Made by a program: the position numbers and the translations under genes. From contig JAJVDF010000278.1 of assembly GCA_022410635.1 (NCBI GenBank), positions 1,530,651-1,594,650 on the forward strand: a stretch of DNA of 64,000 nucleotides, given 5' to 3'. Every line of letters starts with the position of its first letter. Position 1 is the stretch's first letter. Source of the DNA: Tretioscincus oriximinensis (Eukaryota > Chordata > Lepidosauria > Squamata > Gymnophthalmidae). The notes beneath the pieces are model-generated. The model saw only the letters and a list, made by a program, of their open reading frames with translations, made no database searches and was not told where the DNA came from. Positions 1 to 12,076 of the stretch are shown piece by piece.

Positions 1-296
1 ACAGTGAAGTTCTCCTGGAATGTCATTCATTTAGCTATAGATAGCAAGCCTAAAGCTCCTTAGGGAGAAACCTCTTACCATCCATTTTCCACAAATGGTA
101 CATACACCTAAAGATACTTAGCGAAAATCCTTAAGAGGTACTTAATGTGAAGGCAGTCAGTCTCCCTACCACTTCTCTGAAGTCCACACCTACACCCAGG
201 CAGTGGTGGAGGAAAAGCAGTAACCAGGGCTGCTGCCCCAAGGCTACCCACGGTTCTTCCCCTAGCAAGGCTTTGCCACCCTAATAGATTGCAATA
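1..296 (+). other. 5' flank / probable 5' UTR of GRK7
   Basis: This stretch precedes the GRK7 start codon. I see no convincing TATA box and no TAATCC-type CRX site, the motif expected near photoreceptor promoters. The promoter is either elsewhere or not recognisable by eye. The sequence just before the ATG reads caataATG, with A at -3, an adequate vertebrate initiation context. No ORF worth reporting lies here. Confidence 0.5.
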
Positions 297-899
297 ATGT
301 GTGATATGGGGGGTTTGGATAACTTAATTGCCAATACAGCGTATCTACAAGCCAGGCAAAGCGGAGATGTTGATGCCAAGGAGATGCAAAAAAGGCGCAG
401 AAACCTTGTTCTGCCCAAGATTGAGGAGTGCGCTGAAGTCAAGCAATCTATCACTATGGAGTATGAGGACATCTGTGATCAGCAACCTATTGGCAAGTGG
501 TTTTTCAGGGAATTCCTGGACTCTGTGCCAGAGTACCAGTTGGCTAAGGAGTTCCTGGATGAAGTTTATTCTTGGGAACTGGCAGAAGAGAACGTCAAGG
601 AAAGTCTACTAGAAGGTGTGGTCAACATATACTTGAAGAAAAGCAGCAATATTTACCTAAAATTTCTCACAGAGGACTTAGGCAACAGGTGCCAGTCAGC
701 CTCCAAGGCTGATTTTGAAAAACTTCTTCAAGAAGCTAGGGAACAAGCGAGTAACTTCCTTAAAGGAAAACCATTCCAGGACTACCAAACTAGTCCATTT
801 TTTGATAAATTTGTGCAGTGGAAATGCTTTGAGAGGAAACCTGTAAACGAGAAGCACTTTGATGAGTTTCGAGTCCTGGGCAAGGGAGGCTTTGGAGAG
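297..899 (+). CDS. GRK7: GRK7 coding exon 1 (residues 1-201): N-terminal helix, RGS-homology domain, P-loop
   Basis: First coding exon of G protein-coupled receptor kinase 7, the membrane-attached kinase of cone photoreceptor outer segments that phosphorylates light-activated cone opsins. The N-terminus MCDMGGLDNLIANTAYLQAR matches the conserved GRK1/GRK7 N-terminal helix that engages the active receptor. Residues about 55-175 form the RGS-homology domain, and the exon ends inside the ATP-binding loop (G195, G197, G200). The start is the first ATG of the frame, and it places the family N-terminus exactly. The exon is 201 whole codons and is followed by donor gtaagc at 900 (phase 0). Residue 36 is Asn (KRRRNL), where human GRK7 has the PKA target Ser. 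GRK1 is the main alternative, but the N-terminus and the CaaX end favour GRK7. Confidence 0.96.
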
Positions 900-1942
<1,043 letters not shown>

Positions 1943-2510
1943 TGATTTTAATTCCTTCAGGATTTGTCCCTCATTAAAGATCTTATGTGGTCATTTCATT
2001 CTAAGTGACAGATGGTAAAAGGATTTGCACTATTAACTGTTTAGATGCGCAGTGCAGAACGTTGCTGACATACCTGTTTAAAAAGAATTCTGTGGGGTAT
2101 AAAAACATTTTAAAAATGTATTAATTTTTTTTAATACAGACTTTCTGTTAATAGATCCACTGCACATTTTCATGAGTAACAGTGAGAAAGACTTGGAGAA
2201 GGAGGCAAACTTGGTTGAAATGGATAAGATCTGCATAAAGGCAGGATTGCTGCGTCACATTCCAAATAATTGTTCTTTTCAAACAGGGAGAGAAGAAATA
2301 CAGGCATAAATAGATAGATAAATAAATAAACGCAGGCAAACTATTTAAACTTTTCAGTGTGCAGAAAGGCATGGATGGGTGTGATTTAGTCACCAATAAG
2401 ATTTCCTGATCAAGCAACTTCGATAGCTCAAGCTATCAATTTCTGGCTTTGGAAGTAATGATGCTGCACTAAAGAAATATCTGTGCTGTGCGTGTGTGTT
2501 TTCTCTATAG

Positions 2511-2590
2511 TTCATTTATTTATTTATTTATTTATTTATTTATTTGCATTCCTATACCACCATATACCCGAAGGTCTCAGGGCGGTTAAC
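2511..2590 (-). repeat. SINE family A, 3' tail fragment
   Basis: An ATTT run followed by the tail segment that contains aaggtctcagggcggttaac. This matches the 3' end of the full-length SINE A copies at 31269-31523 and 49996-50257, read on the minus strand. Confidence 0.6.
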
Positions 2591-3036
2591 AGTAAAAACA
2601 GAACTAACATGTTAAAAAACTAAAGTACTGTACAATAAAGAAGACAGAGCTTTTTGTTTCCAGTCAAAGGCCAGACTAAAGATCTGCCTAGCTTGGAGCA
2701 GGTCAAATGAATGATTAGCAGTCATTAATTACCCTTTAAGTTCCAAATTTGGTTTCCATCATTTGCCTCACAATGTGCCCAAGATGATCTACAAACAATT
2801 TATTAAAACAAAATACAAAAACGAGATATCAAAATGCAATGCAAAATACATTCAAATACAACATCATTTGTTGCAACTCCCTATATATAGAACATAGACA
2901 TCCCTCTGCTGCAGACTATTTCATGCAAGTCTGTTTATCTGCAATAGGATTAAGATAAGAGATGGGAAAGAAACTCAGGCAGGGTCAAGGCATAATTTCA
3001 GCAGAATACTAAGCAATCTCAGCACTTCTTATCGTA

Positions 3037-3219
3037 CAGGTGAAACACCATTATAAAGAACCCTGATATAACAAATTTTGGGTATAACAAATTTGAAAGT
3101 CCCAGTGGAATGCTCATAAGAGTAATGTTGGTTAAAATGGGTTTCATCGTAACAAAATTTCATTAGAACATAAAAATTCATCCGACCCCTTGGGGTTCAT
3201 TATAACGGGGTTTCACTTG
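3037..3219. mobile_element. Tc1/mariner-type (Tigger-like) MITE, 183 bp
   Basis: The inverted termini are caggtgaaacaccattataa at the left and a complementary copy ending gggtttcacttg at the right. The element is flanked on both sides by TA (3035-3036 and 3220-3221), the target duplication of Tc1/mariner elements. No transposase is encoded. Confidence 0.65.
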
Positions 3220-3582
3220 TAATATGTATCCATAAAACACCAGTTAGCTATATGTGCATAGTATANGGATACAAATTATGATGATTATGAAGTAATCCAA
3301 ATATAAATTATTCAAATCTTAATATANATAAGGTACAATATTATATACACCAGTATATATGTTGTTTAATAATTTGTTCAAGGATTTTGCAACAAAATAT
3401 TGGAATCAGACTCACTGNCTTGTAGCTTCTCAGGTGAAGATAGGGACAACATTTGCTCTTTTCCAATTTTGGCAGCATATGCCTTCTGTTGTCCTAAACC
3501 TTGATTAATTAATTATTGTATTATTTCCAGAAACAATAACTATTGAGAGCCTAAGGATAACTTTTAGTACACTGTGATGGTG

Positions 3583-3842
3583 TGCAGGCACGAATGACAC
3601 AGTTCCTAGAGAGACAGTCTTTCATCTGGGAGATNGGGTTTCGAAGCCCTCTGTCAGACGTGGGAAGGAGTGAGCGCCTTCCACTAGCCTGCAGCTTTAG
3701 CCAACTCAGCTATTCGAAAGAAATGCAAATTTGTAATCTGCATTTCAATTAGATTAATGAGTACCACCATTAACCTGGTGAGGAAGATAGAATAAGATGT
3801 AAGCCTTTGTGTGGAAATTAACCCTGTAAGCCGCTCTATTCT
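3583..3842 (+). repeat. SINE family B, near full-length
   Basis: The tRNA-like head (cacgaatgacacagttcc ... gggtttcgaagccc) is followed by a body containing ccttccactagcctgcagct and agccaactcagctattcgaa. The tail contains agaataagatgtaagcc. It is colinear with 63254-63536 and with the minus-strand copy at 62541-62851. Confidence 0.75.
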
Positions 3843-4490
3843 TCTTCTTTGTTTCATGAGACACCTCTTAATAAGTGGGGGAGGAGGAAAGTCAAACATA
3901 TTCCAGTAATTAATCTGACAAGTGTATATTTTGCAGAAGATGAGTTTCCCCCCAGTAAAGATCAGATTCTCTAGTTTGCTTTAAAAATATGTATATAGTA
4001 ATTTCTAGATTTGTGGTGTAGGATGTTGCGTGCTGAAAAACAACAACATCATTATTTTTCAAGCTCAGTTGCAAACTGTTGTTGAGTGCCTTCTGTGGAA
4101 TTTGAGTGNGTGCAGTTTCCTGAGGTTACACATGTATGTGTGTGTGATTGTCTAGAACAAACTCTTTATCGGTACAAGGTCTTTAAAGAAATTTGCTTTA
4201 CAGGGCAAAATGAGTACCTTAAACAAGTTTGACTGAGACCAAATGGTCTCCACCTCTTCTGGAATTATTTNTATCATTCCCTCTACTACCTAAAACAGAG
4301 TTGATATACTTAATTAATTTGATTGTGCCAGTTCTAGGTTGGTAATCATTTGACACCTTTCGTACCAAAATTATCAGCTGTAAATATTCTGCTATCTCTT
4401 GACATACTTATATTAAATAATGAAAAGAAAGAACTACTTCCTAAATGTCCTTGCTTTTGTTTTCTTTCCCTAATCTTTCTCCTTATTAGG

Positions 4491-4691
4491 AGCTAGCAGC
4501 ACTTTGAGACTAACTTGAGAAAAGTGGGTGGCATAAGCTTTCGTAGACACGTCTACTTCTTCAGATGCATCNGAAGAAGTAGACGTGTCTACGAAATCTT
4601 ATGCCACCCACTTTTCTCAAGTTAGTCTCAAAGTGCTGCTAGCTCCTTTGCTGGACTTTCTACTAGACTAACACGGCTATTTCTCTGAAAC
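4491..4691. mobile_element. Inverted-repeat element with hammerhead-like core, possibly Penelope-derived
   Basis: Two copies of one repeat meet head to head. The arms of about 80 bp (agctagcagcactttgagac and its complement) join at a palindromic centre around 4553-4579. Each arm carries CTGAAGA, a GTAGAC/GTCTAC stem and GAAA in hammerhead order; in the + copy the box is CNGAAGA at 4571-4577, the stem 4579-4592 and GAAA 4593-4596. The right arm alone continues into a segment with gactaacacggctatttctc. The same repeat occurs once on the minus strand at 23440-23553. Assignment to Penelope-like elements is inference from recalled similarity. Confidence 0.5.
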
Positions 4692-5097
4692 TTTCTCCTT
4701 ATTGTAGATCATGCCACATAATTTGCATGCAATTCTTTAATGCTATGGAAGGAAGATAGTATATATTAATGTTTCATTATTAGATTCCACATATTTGATG
4801 ATGATCACTTATGATTCCATGTACATATTCAGGCAATATTCATCAGAGGTGCAGAAATTAGTCACGTTAATCTTTTTTTTTTAAAAAAGGCAAGGGTTGA
4901 GCTTACAAACCTTTGTTTTCTGGGCAGTTATTGTAACATTAAGCTACAGCCATTATCAGTATATAATACATCAGAGAAATATTTTGAGTCAGGAATGGAG
5001 GCATTTTGTTGGGGTTGGAGAATAAATGGGGATAGGGGGATATGGCCTTTATTTTCCTTTCCAGGTTGGAAATAATAACTATTAATAATTACAGAAA

Positions 5098-5406
5098 GTT
5101 TTAGCCATAACTGGAAGTTAGGCTCAGCCTACAGAATTAAATTACTTTAGTATCAAAGATTAATGATGTCAAAATGATGTCAAAAGAAAGTCAAAAGGTT
5201 AAAATAATATATTTCTGGTAGCAAATATATTTCTGACAGCCAGTTTGGTATAGTGGTTAGAGTGCTGGATTCACATCTGCTATGTGCGCCACCCTATGGT
5301 TGGCCACCTTCTAGTAGTCATTCTGACATCATTACTTTAATAATTGATATTAAAGCAACTTAACCCTTTAGGCTGAGCCTAACCTCCAATTGGGACTAAA
5401 AACTTC
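5098..5406. mobile_element. Inverted-repeat element with a SINE A fragment between its arms
   Basis: The left arm (about 5098-5182, with aagttaggctcagcct) and the right arm (about 5326-5406, with aggctgagcctaacctcc) are imperfect reverse complements. Between them lies a SINE A head at 5231-5280 fused to a piece of SINE A tail. No coding capacity is seen. Confidence 0.55.
5231..5308 (+). repeat. SINE family A, internally deleted copy
   Basis: The head cagtttggtatagtggttag with RNA polymerase III A-box character is joined directly to ccaccctatggttggccacc, which belongs near the 3' end. The B-box region and core are missing. Confidence 0.6.
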
Positions 5407-5800
5407 CTATATACACTTGACAGAGTCTAACCATCAGTTATTGTTAAAGAATTTTGTTTGTTATGCATGTATACCAAGTAGAACTGGTTATTGTTATTTA
5501 AATTATAAGTTTTGTGCTTTTTACTTTTTGCACCATAGTGTGATAAATAAATGCTGTTGTTGTTAATCAGTAAAGCAAATCTTGGAATTGTCAACTGGCA
5601 AAGAAACCNATTATATAATTAAGTACAGGTATTTGATTTTGCATCATTTTGTTAGACATCATACTTTCCTTTCCTATATTCTTTAAGAAATGTGTTCTGA
5701 CATTAGTTTAAAAAAAAGTTGGCTGTAGAAATGTCATTTTTCTTCCCACTTTTAGATATTGTTTTAGACTGTTTTTAATTATGTCAATTTTGTATTGTGG

Positions 5801-5865
5801 TTTTATGGCTGGCTGCCCTGAGACCTTCGGGTATAAGGTGTGGGTATAAGTACAAATAAAAAGAA
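5801..5865 (+). repeat. SINE family A, 3' tail fragment
   Basis: It contains ggctgccctgagaccttcgg and ends in a run with gtataagtacaaataaa, the 3' end of SINE A in the + orientation. Confidence 0.6.
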
Positions 5866-7199
5866 TTACTGGTTCCAAAATGTCAGGTGTAAAATAATGG
5901 AAATAGTCTATTACTACACATACAGTATATTGAAGTTCACAAATTTACCGTAACAGCAGGATTAAATGTAAATCTGTTTTCTAAACTTTACTTTCTTTGA
6001 CAATTCAAACTTATTTGCTGTCAAAACCTTGCATAGAAAGGTAATAAAGAATTCATTTTTTTTATAAAAATCCCTCTCTGATCAAATATATCAATCTCAT
6101 AAATTGAATTCTTCCATTTCGTTGCATAAAAATATCCTGAAATAATCTTCCAATATGAATCCATCAAACCCAAAGAAAAAGTCCAGTTTCAATGATATAT
6201 TAGTTTTTGGAATCCTTTGTTATCTGTTGCAATTTTGGCANCATTTTATCTATTTTCACATTCATTTGTGTTTCCTCCATTTCTCCTTCAACAAAGTTTT
6301 TCTACAAAGTTTAATCAAAATCTCTGTTCCCTTAAAATAAAGCCCATTCCTCTCATGTCTATCCCTGTCAAAAAGAAATATTCCTTCCTCTTGCACAGCT
6401 CTCCAGTAACATCTTTTGATTCCTCCAAAATCATCCTGAATCTTCAACAAAATCAATTTTGTATCTGTTCTCATCATTGCATATTATGCACATCTTTCCC
6501 CATATCTTTATTTAGAACTCCAGTTTTGCTTATTATTTCTGCTTTATTCTTGGTTTGTTTGGCATTCCACCATTATCTTACTTTTCTTTTGTATCTTTAA
6601 CCTAGTTTTTTAAATCCTACCTTTCTCAAGTATAGCACACATTTTTCCATAGATCCCCAGTCAGTTTTTTTTATAACGAGTTAATTAGTTAATTAATCAT
6701 AGTGCCTAATCCATTTGCTAATGTACTATAAACAATATAAAAATTACATTTGGTCATTGTCACATTTAAAGTCCATTTCTCATACTTTTATGGGAATGAA
6801 GTTATTTTTGTCCTCTCTGGCTGCCTTGAAACAATATCTCTAACAGAATAACATCCACCACATTCTTGTTTTCACCTTCTGTACACATTCAGGTTTAGAG
6901 CATCAATCAATTTTTTAAAAAACTGCTGGCCTAATAGCCTCCTTGGTTTGCTATGAGAAAGTATATTCATTAGCTACAAAATTGCAAAATTCAATCAAAT
7001 TTGCATCCTCACAGTATAAATAGAAAAATGAGGAAAAATGCTGTCTGAACAAAAACAATATGAAGAGGACAATTTTGGACTTCATTTTTGGAATCTGCAC
7101 CCCCAAACCCATAAGTATTAGCCAGAATTACAAACCTTAAAGACTCTGCACCTATAACGTTAAAGATTTTTGGTGGACTAAGTTTGCAGTCACAATGTG
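5866..7199. other. Unassigned AT-rich intron sequence
   Basis: A T-rich plus strand with long stretches lacking G. Open frames at 6155-6600 show no domain I recognise and have strongly biased composition. No tandem structure was seen. Confidence 0.4.
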
Positions 7200-7219
7200 C
7201 TTTTAAGCCACCCTTGATC

Positions 7220-7445
7220 CTGAACTGACAACCAGAAAAACTCCCCCCCTATTTTTTCATGTTTTCAGTTCTTCAAAATGGAAAATGGTTTAAAAGCAAG
7301 TGCTTTGCTACATTTGGTGTTGTTCTGACACAATTTTAAACCACCTGAAGAACTGGATTAAACTTGGAAAAAAACCTTTTTGAGCTGGGCGGGGTTAAAT
7401 CAGTTCTTCAGGATTGAGGATGTATTAAAATATGTGTCAGAATAG
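7220..7445. repeat. Imperfect palindromic repeat, family P4
   Basis: It contains cagttcttcaaaatgg, ctgaagaactggattaaac and cagttcttcaggattgagg in alternating orientation. The same motif set (CAGTnCTGAAGAA next to TTTAAACC) recurs near 15005, 33305, 41815 and 51930, which suggests a degenerate MITE family. Confidence 0.4.
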
Positions 7446-8199
7446 CACCTTTATTCACAGAAGTCTATGTATTTTTACAGAGTTTTACTTCACATGTTTT
7501 AAAGAACATCATACCATTTAAAGAGGAAAAAAAGTTTTAGTTAAAACATTCCTCTCTTCAAGAAGACAATAAGGTGCTGGACTGAGGTCATGATTGTGAA
7601 ATTGCAACTATATTCTGACACAGCAGGCAGTTTACTCCTTTGAACATTGCGTACTGTTGATTAAGATTCTGCACAAGTTGTTTTAGATATGTAAACTACA
7701 CTAAAGCCCAATTAGCAGCAAAAGCTTCTGTGTTCAAATTCAAGTCCTACTAATTTTTAAAAACTCAATGCTGTGAACTATTTTTGTTTAGCAGTAGGAA
7801 ACATCGGGGTAGGGGTTCAAATGTGACCATCCACCCTTGCCCCCACGGCATGCTCTAAGCAGCTTGCCATGAGCCGTGATAAGGGAAGCCCCCAGAGTGA
7901 TCAGTAACACTCCCCTCTTTGCCAAGCCATTTTGCTATTTAGCAGTATGGCAGGGTCAACAATGGCGTTGATTNCTTGGAGATATGTTAGGCCATTGCTC
8001 ATTGCAGTTTGTTCAAACAAAGCCCAGGCAGCTATCTGTTGGGAAAACCTGTACCGTTGTCCTCATCATTTGAGCTTCATTTGTTCTTTGAAAGCAGCTC
8101 ACAAAGTGAAAACTTATTATTCAGTTCCCACTGCCACTGTTTACTCTGCAGTCCAGTCTTTTGTAAGCAAAACTCAGTTTAGTGAAAAAGGAAGGATTT

Positions 8200-8930
8200 T
8201 CTGCAACTCTTCTAAGTGAAATCTCCTATAGTTGCTTGAATAATAAGGGATTACAGTATTTGGATTTGTGCATGAAACACAGATTCAGACACTCACAGAT
8301 TATTTTAGTTCTTTGGTTCATGCTTAATGTGCCTAGAATGGGTCTTTGGATAGTGATAATGTCTTTTTTCCTTACTCAGATAGTGGGAAAAGAGGGTTAT
8401 CCAAGATTTTTAATGAGAGATATTCTGAAGTCTTTAGCTCAGTATGTATATTTTGAATTTGTGCAGTGGAATTTCAGCCTATCTTCATCTCTGGAACCAT
8501 TGCTACCAATAGGAAAAACAGAGAGTGGTCAACAGAGGAATAAATGCTCTTCTCCTTAATAAAAAATCTAAAAACTTCAAGCAAAGATATTTATATCATG
8601 AAAAATTGATGACAAAATGGACAATGGCCTCAACTATTAAATCTCTTGGAATATGTTCCTCTAATGCTCAAGAATTATACTCACATCAGGATGGTATCAA
8701 ATTCAAACTCTTATTAATGAGCCCATCGATTCCTTCAATACACTGGAGAAAATGCAGCTAATTTCTGACTCCATTCACTTGTGGTGGAACTGTCCCGTTA
8801 TTTCACAATTTTAAATGGCTATCTATAAAGAAAACTGTATTAAGCATGAATATCTTCTGCTCTCTACAATTAAGTGGATGATTCAACTTGAGTTGCAATA
8901 ATAACATAATTGAACAGCAAATATGTTACT
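8200..8930 (+). mobile_element. L1-like LINE fragment, ORF2 C-terminus (decayed)
   Basis: Broken frames give KQRYLYHEKLMTKW and then, around 8745-8810, WRKCS in one frame with IHLWWNCPVISQF in another. The Cys-x-H-x-WW-x-C pattern is typical of the C-terminal zinc knuckle of L1 ORF2. Frameshifts and stops show it is a dead copy. The limits are approximate. Confidence 0.5.
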
Positions 8931-10288
8931 GAAATCTTTTAAAATAGCCAAGTTTGCCATAAAAAATACTTACATTTTGTTTTATTTATTTAAAATTGTT
9001 CAATAAGGTTTCAAAAATTGTTGATCATTCTTTTATAGCATGCCAATGTTTAGATGTATATCCAACAAGGAAAATATAATTCCTGGCTATCATAGAATGC
9101 ATTTGTGGTTCTAATATTTTTTTTTTTGGAGGGGGGGGGCATTTACACTATAAATTTAGGAAATAATTAAAAATGCTTTAATTTTAGGAGTCACAGATTA
9201 TTCGCAAACTTTCTTCAGTCACAAGTGTTCCTGGATATAAAATTTAATCCTTTCAAACAAGGTTGAATATGGGACTTTCAATGCTGAACTGAGTTAGGAT
9301 AAATTGAGCCATTGGCTATAATGGCTGATGGTGCTAGATCAATCGTGAAAGAAACGCCATTGACTTAAGTGGTTATTGACTAACATTGAGTTGACTATCC
9401 TGGTTGACAGTTAAGTTGACTTGATTGACTCAATACATGTCAGTAGAGAAAAGGATCCTGCATGAAAAGGAGCACAGTGCAACCACTCTATGGGTCTTAC
9501 CAAGGGTAATGCCAGTACAGACAGGTGTCATGTCTGAAGAGTTATGGCTTTCCCCCTCCAAAAGCAAACAAGATTTCTCATAAAAGTGCACTGCTGAGCT
9601 TGCAGGTACCGAGTCTGACGGACTGCACTTTTATCCCCACTAGCACCAGACAGCAATTCAACTCCCTAATGAATGGTAAAAAAGAATTACTTCTACCTTT
9701 GATGGGTTTTGCTCGTCACAAGCAGCTTTCTAGGAATATTGGCTTTTACCACACCGTTGCTGTCCTTGCAGTGACTTACAGATGGGGCTGCCCCCACTAA
9801 TTCTTTGTCCTAGGATTCTCTGGCAGCCAAACAGTGTAACTCTTGTTTATCGGAAGGTTTGCATCTATCCAGATACTGCATGAGGTGACACTCTTGAGCA
9901 GCAGGCAGCCTACCTAGTTATTTGCATCAAAATNTTAAGCATTAATTGGCAGAACCACCATTTACCCATGAAATGCAATAGAGTGTGGTTATGGCTCTCT
10001 GATGTTAGAGAGGGTCCTCTCTCCATCTTAAAATTGTACATAACAATTCTTCCTGCTGGTGAGGTGCTGTAGAAATTTGCACTGCACCTGCTGCTCAAGA
10101 TGGTTGCTCTCTTCATAGCTTGTGTGCTTGCAAATGTTATAACCACTGGTATCAGGGAAGGAGTTGGGAAGAAATATCCCTGTGTAGTGACAAATTGCTG
10201 AACTCACCTCTCCTCCTAGATACCCTAGGCAAAAAGGAAGCAAGAGAAAATCCAACAAAGAAGTCAAGAGCTATGCCAGTCCTATGCC
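8931..10288. other. Unassigned intron sequence
   Basis: It contains a poly-T/poly-G run at 9115-9139 and a cluster of TTGACT-like words at 9355-9435. Short open frames at 9525-9800 and 9910-10267 have no recognisable domains. Confidence 0.4.
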
Positions 10289-10454
10289 CAGTCCCCACTG
10301 AATCTTATTCTGCGTTTTATCTCGGTTCGGAGCTTCACAACCCACATGTCAGTGTAAACTATGGCAGGCCCCATTTGGGGCCTGCCATGATCTACACTAA
10401 CATGTAGATGGTAGGCTCCTATTCCAAGATATAGCTCAGAATAAGGCTCAGTGG
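10289..10454. mobile_element. Palindromic MITE, family P3
   Basis: Near-symmetrical halves run from ccactgaatcttattctg to cagaataaggctcagtggg. At the centre (10361-10388) two 13-bp arms of atggcaggcccca are perfectly complementary around a TT. Related copies lie at 56745-57005 and 59391-59520. There is no coding capacity, and target duplications are not clear. Confidence 0.6.
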
Positions 10455-11871
10455 GTTAAAATTGCTGTCTTACCTCTGTACTCCTTATGATAGTTTATCT
10501 CAACTATTACCTTTAGTTGACCTTGTTATACAACACACTGAATACAGATCATCTTATACAATAGCTATACTCTTGCTGTTTGCAGGAGTTCTATTCTGTT
10601 GAAATACTGGGGGGAAAGGGAAGAAGACATAAGGGAAAAAATAGTACTATATGTGGAGCAAATGAGGCAGCACTAAAGTGCCCTATCTAGGGGATATGAA
10701 TCACAGTGAATCAAAAACACTTAAAGAAAGGAGCAGTTGGACGGCAGGCAGGACTTTCATTTGATCCCTGATTTTAGCAGCAGAAATGTTATTTTCTTTC
10801 TTTCCAAAGTCTTATTACACATGACGTAGGCATATTACAAAAGACAGGTTAAATCAGTGAATTTCCTTCTCCTTCAAATCTCTTCAGATGATTTCCAAAG
10901 CCCACTATCTAGAAACATTCATAGATTCTTCTTTCAATCCAGTTTACATAACACAACAAATAGCTATTTGGCCCATCGTCTCCTGAAACAGCCTCGTTTT
11001 CCACCTAAAGATGCTTTAAAAAGGCATATTTGCAGTATTTCATATCTACAAAGATGATAAGAAAATACATACATGGTGCTGGGGGGTTAATGGTGTATGA
11101 AATCATCTCATTGTTGTGTAGGGGAATAATAAAGTTCTGGTGATAGTGATGACTGAAATGTTTGTTCTGAAGCTCAGCTTTAGTGGTTTTCCATCCCGAA
11201 TAAGCAGTTACTTTTTTATACCTTGCACTTTGGTTCCCGAGTGCCAGTATCCTTACTTTAGTCAATTTAAGAAAGAATTTCTGGAACTCTATAGTAATAC
11301 GATAGTTTTGCTTCTCTGTTCTCCTGAGGAAGCTGACATTTCTCTCTTTCCCTTATGGGGTGGACTGCTGAAAGAACACAAATACAAGAACCACCCTAAA
11401 TCATACAGCAGAAGTCACAGCATTTTGAGGAACATGGGCCTGTGTTCAAATTTTGAGTACTCTAGTTGTTTCTTCATTTTTGATTTGTCCAGTGATGGGA
11501 GTTTGAAACCTTTGCGCTTATGAAAGAAATCCTCAAGGCGACATTGCACCATTGGGATTTCAGTTACTGACTTTTGATTTAAAAGTTCCGCCTACATTTC
11601 TTCTGTGATACAAGTCCCCTTGCTTTAATCTAACAATATACAACATTATATAAAAAAACCACTTCGTTCTTCACCCTTGAAGAATTATGCAATGAGCAGA
11701 ACATGGAAACAATGCGGCATAAAAGATGAAAGGAATGGCAGGTACAATACTGTTTCCATTTCTGTAATAGCAAACCTATGCAGAAATTTGAAAGATAAAG
11801 TACTTTTATATATCCCTTTGTTTATTTATTTCCAATAAATTTGACAACAGTTTTTTCAGTTGTTCCTATGG
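10455..11871. other. Unassigned intron sequence
   Basis: AT-rich DNA. Open frames at 10857-11523 show no recognisable domain. No repeat structure is evident by eye. Confidence 0.35.
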
Positions 11872-12075
11872 TAGGTTGACCAGATGACCCCTTTTTTTTG
11901 GGGGGGGGGTGTTTGAAAACCCAGTTTTGGGGTGCCTCCCAGTTTTTTCTGAGGAAAAAAAATTCAAAAAAAGTTTTTTTTTTCAAAAAAAATATTTTTT
12001 TTCTTCAGAAAAACCAGGAGGCAAGCCCAAAACTGGTTTTCAACCATCCCCCAAAGGTATCATCTGATCAGCCTA
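11872..12075. mobile_element. Palindromic MITE, family P1
   Basis: Termini taggttgaccagatgacccc and its near-complement (tcatctgatcagccta) enclose an A/T-rich stem whose inner arms also mirror each other (ccagttttggggtgcctccc with ggaggcaagcccaaaactgg). The same family occurs at 33083-33283 and 34377-34587. Confidence 0.7.
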
Positions 12076-12076
12076 C

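Noticed and set aside
3583..3660. tRNA-like sequence with A/B-box-like motifs
   Set aside because: It is the head of a SINE B copy; the same head recurs with a SINE body at 63254, and no cloverleaf with intact stems is evident.
6155..6600. Hydrophobic 127-codon open frame
   Set aside because: Its composition follows the local T-rich strand, the overlapping frames are equally open, and no family was recognised.
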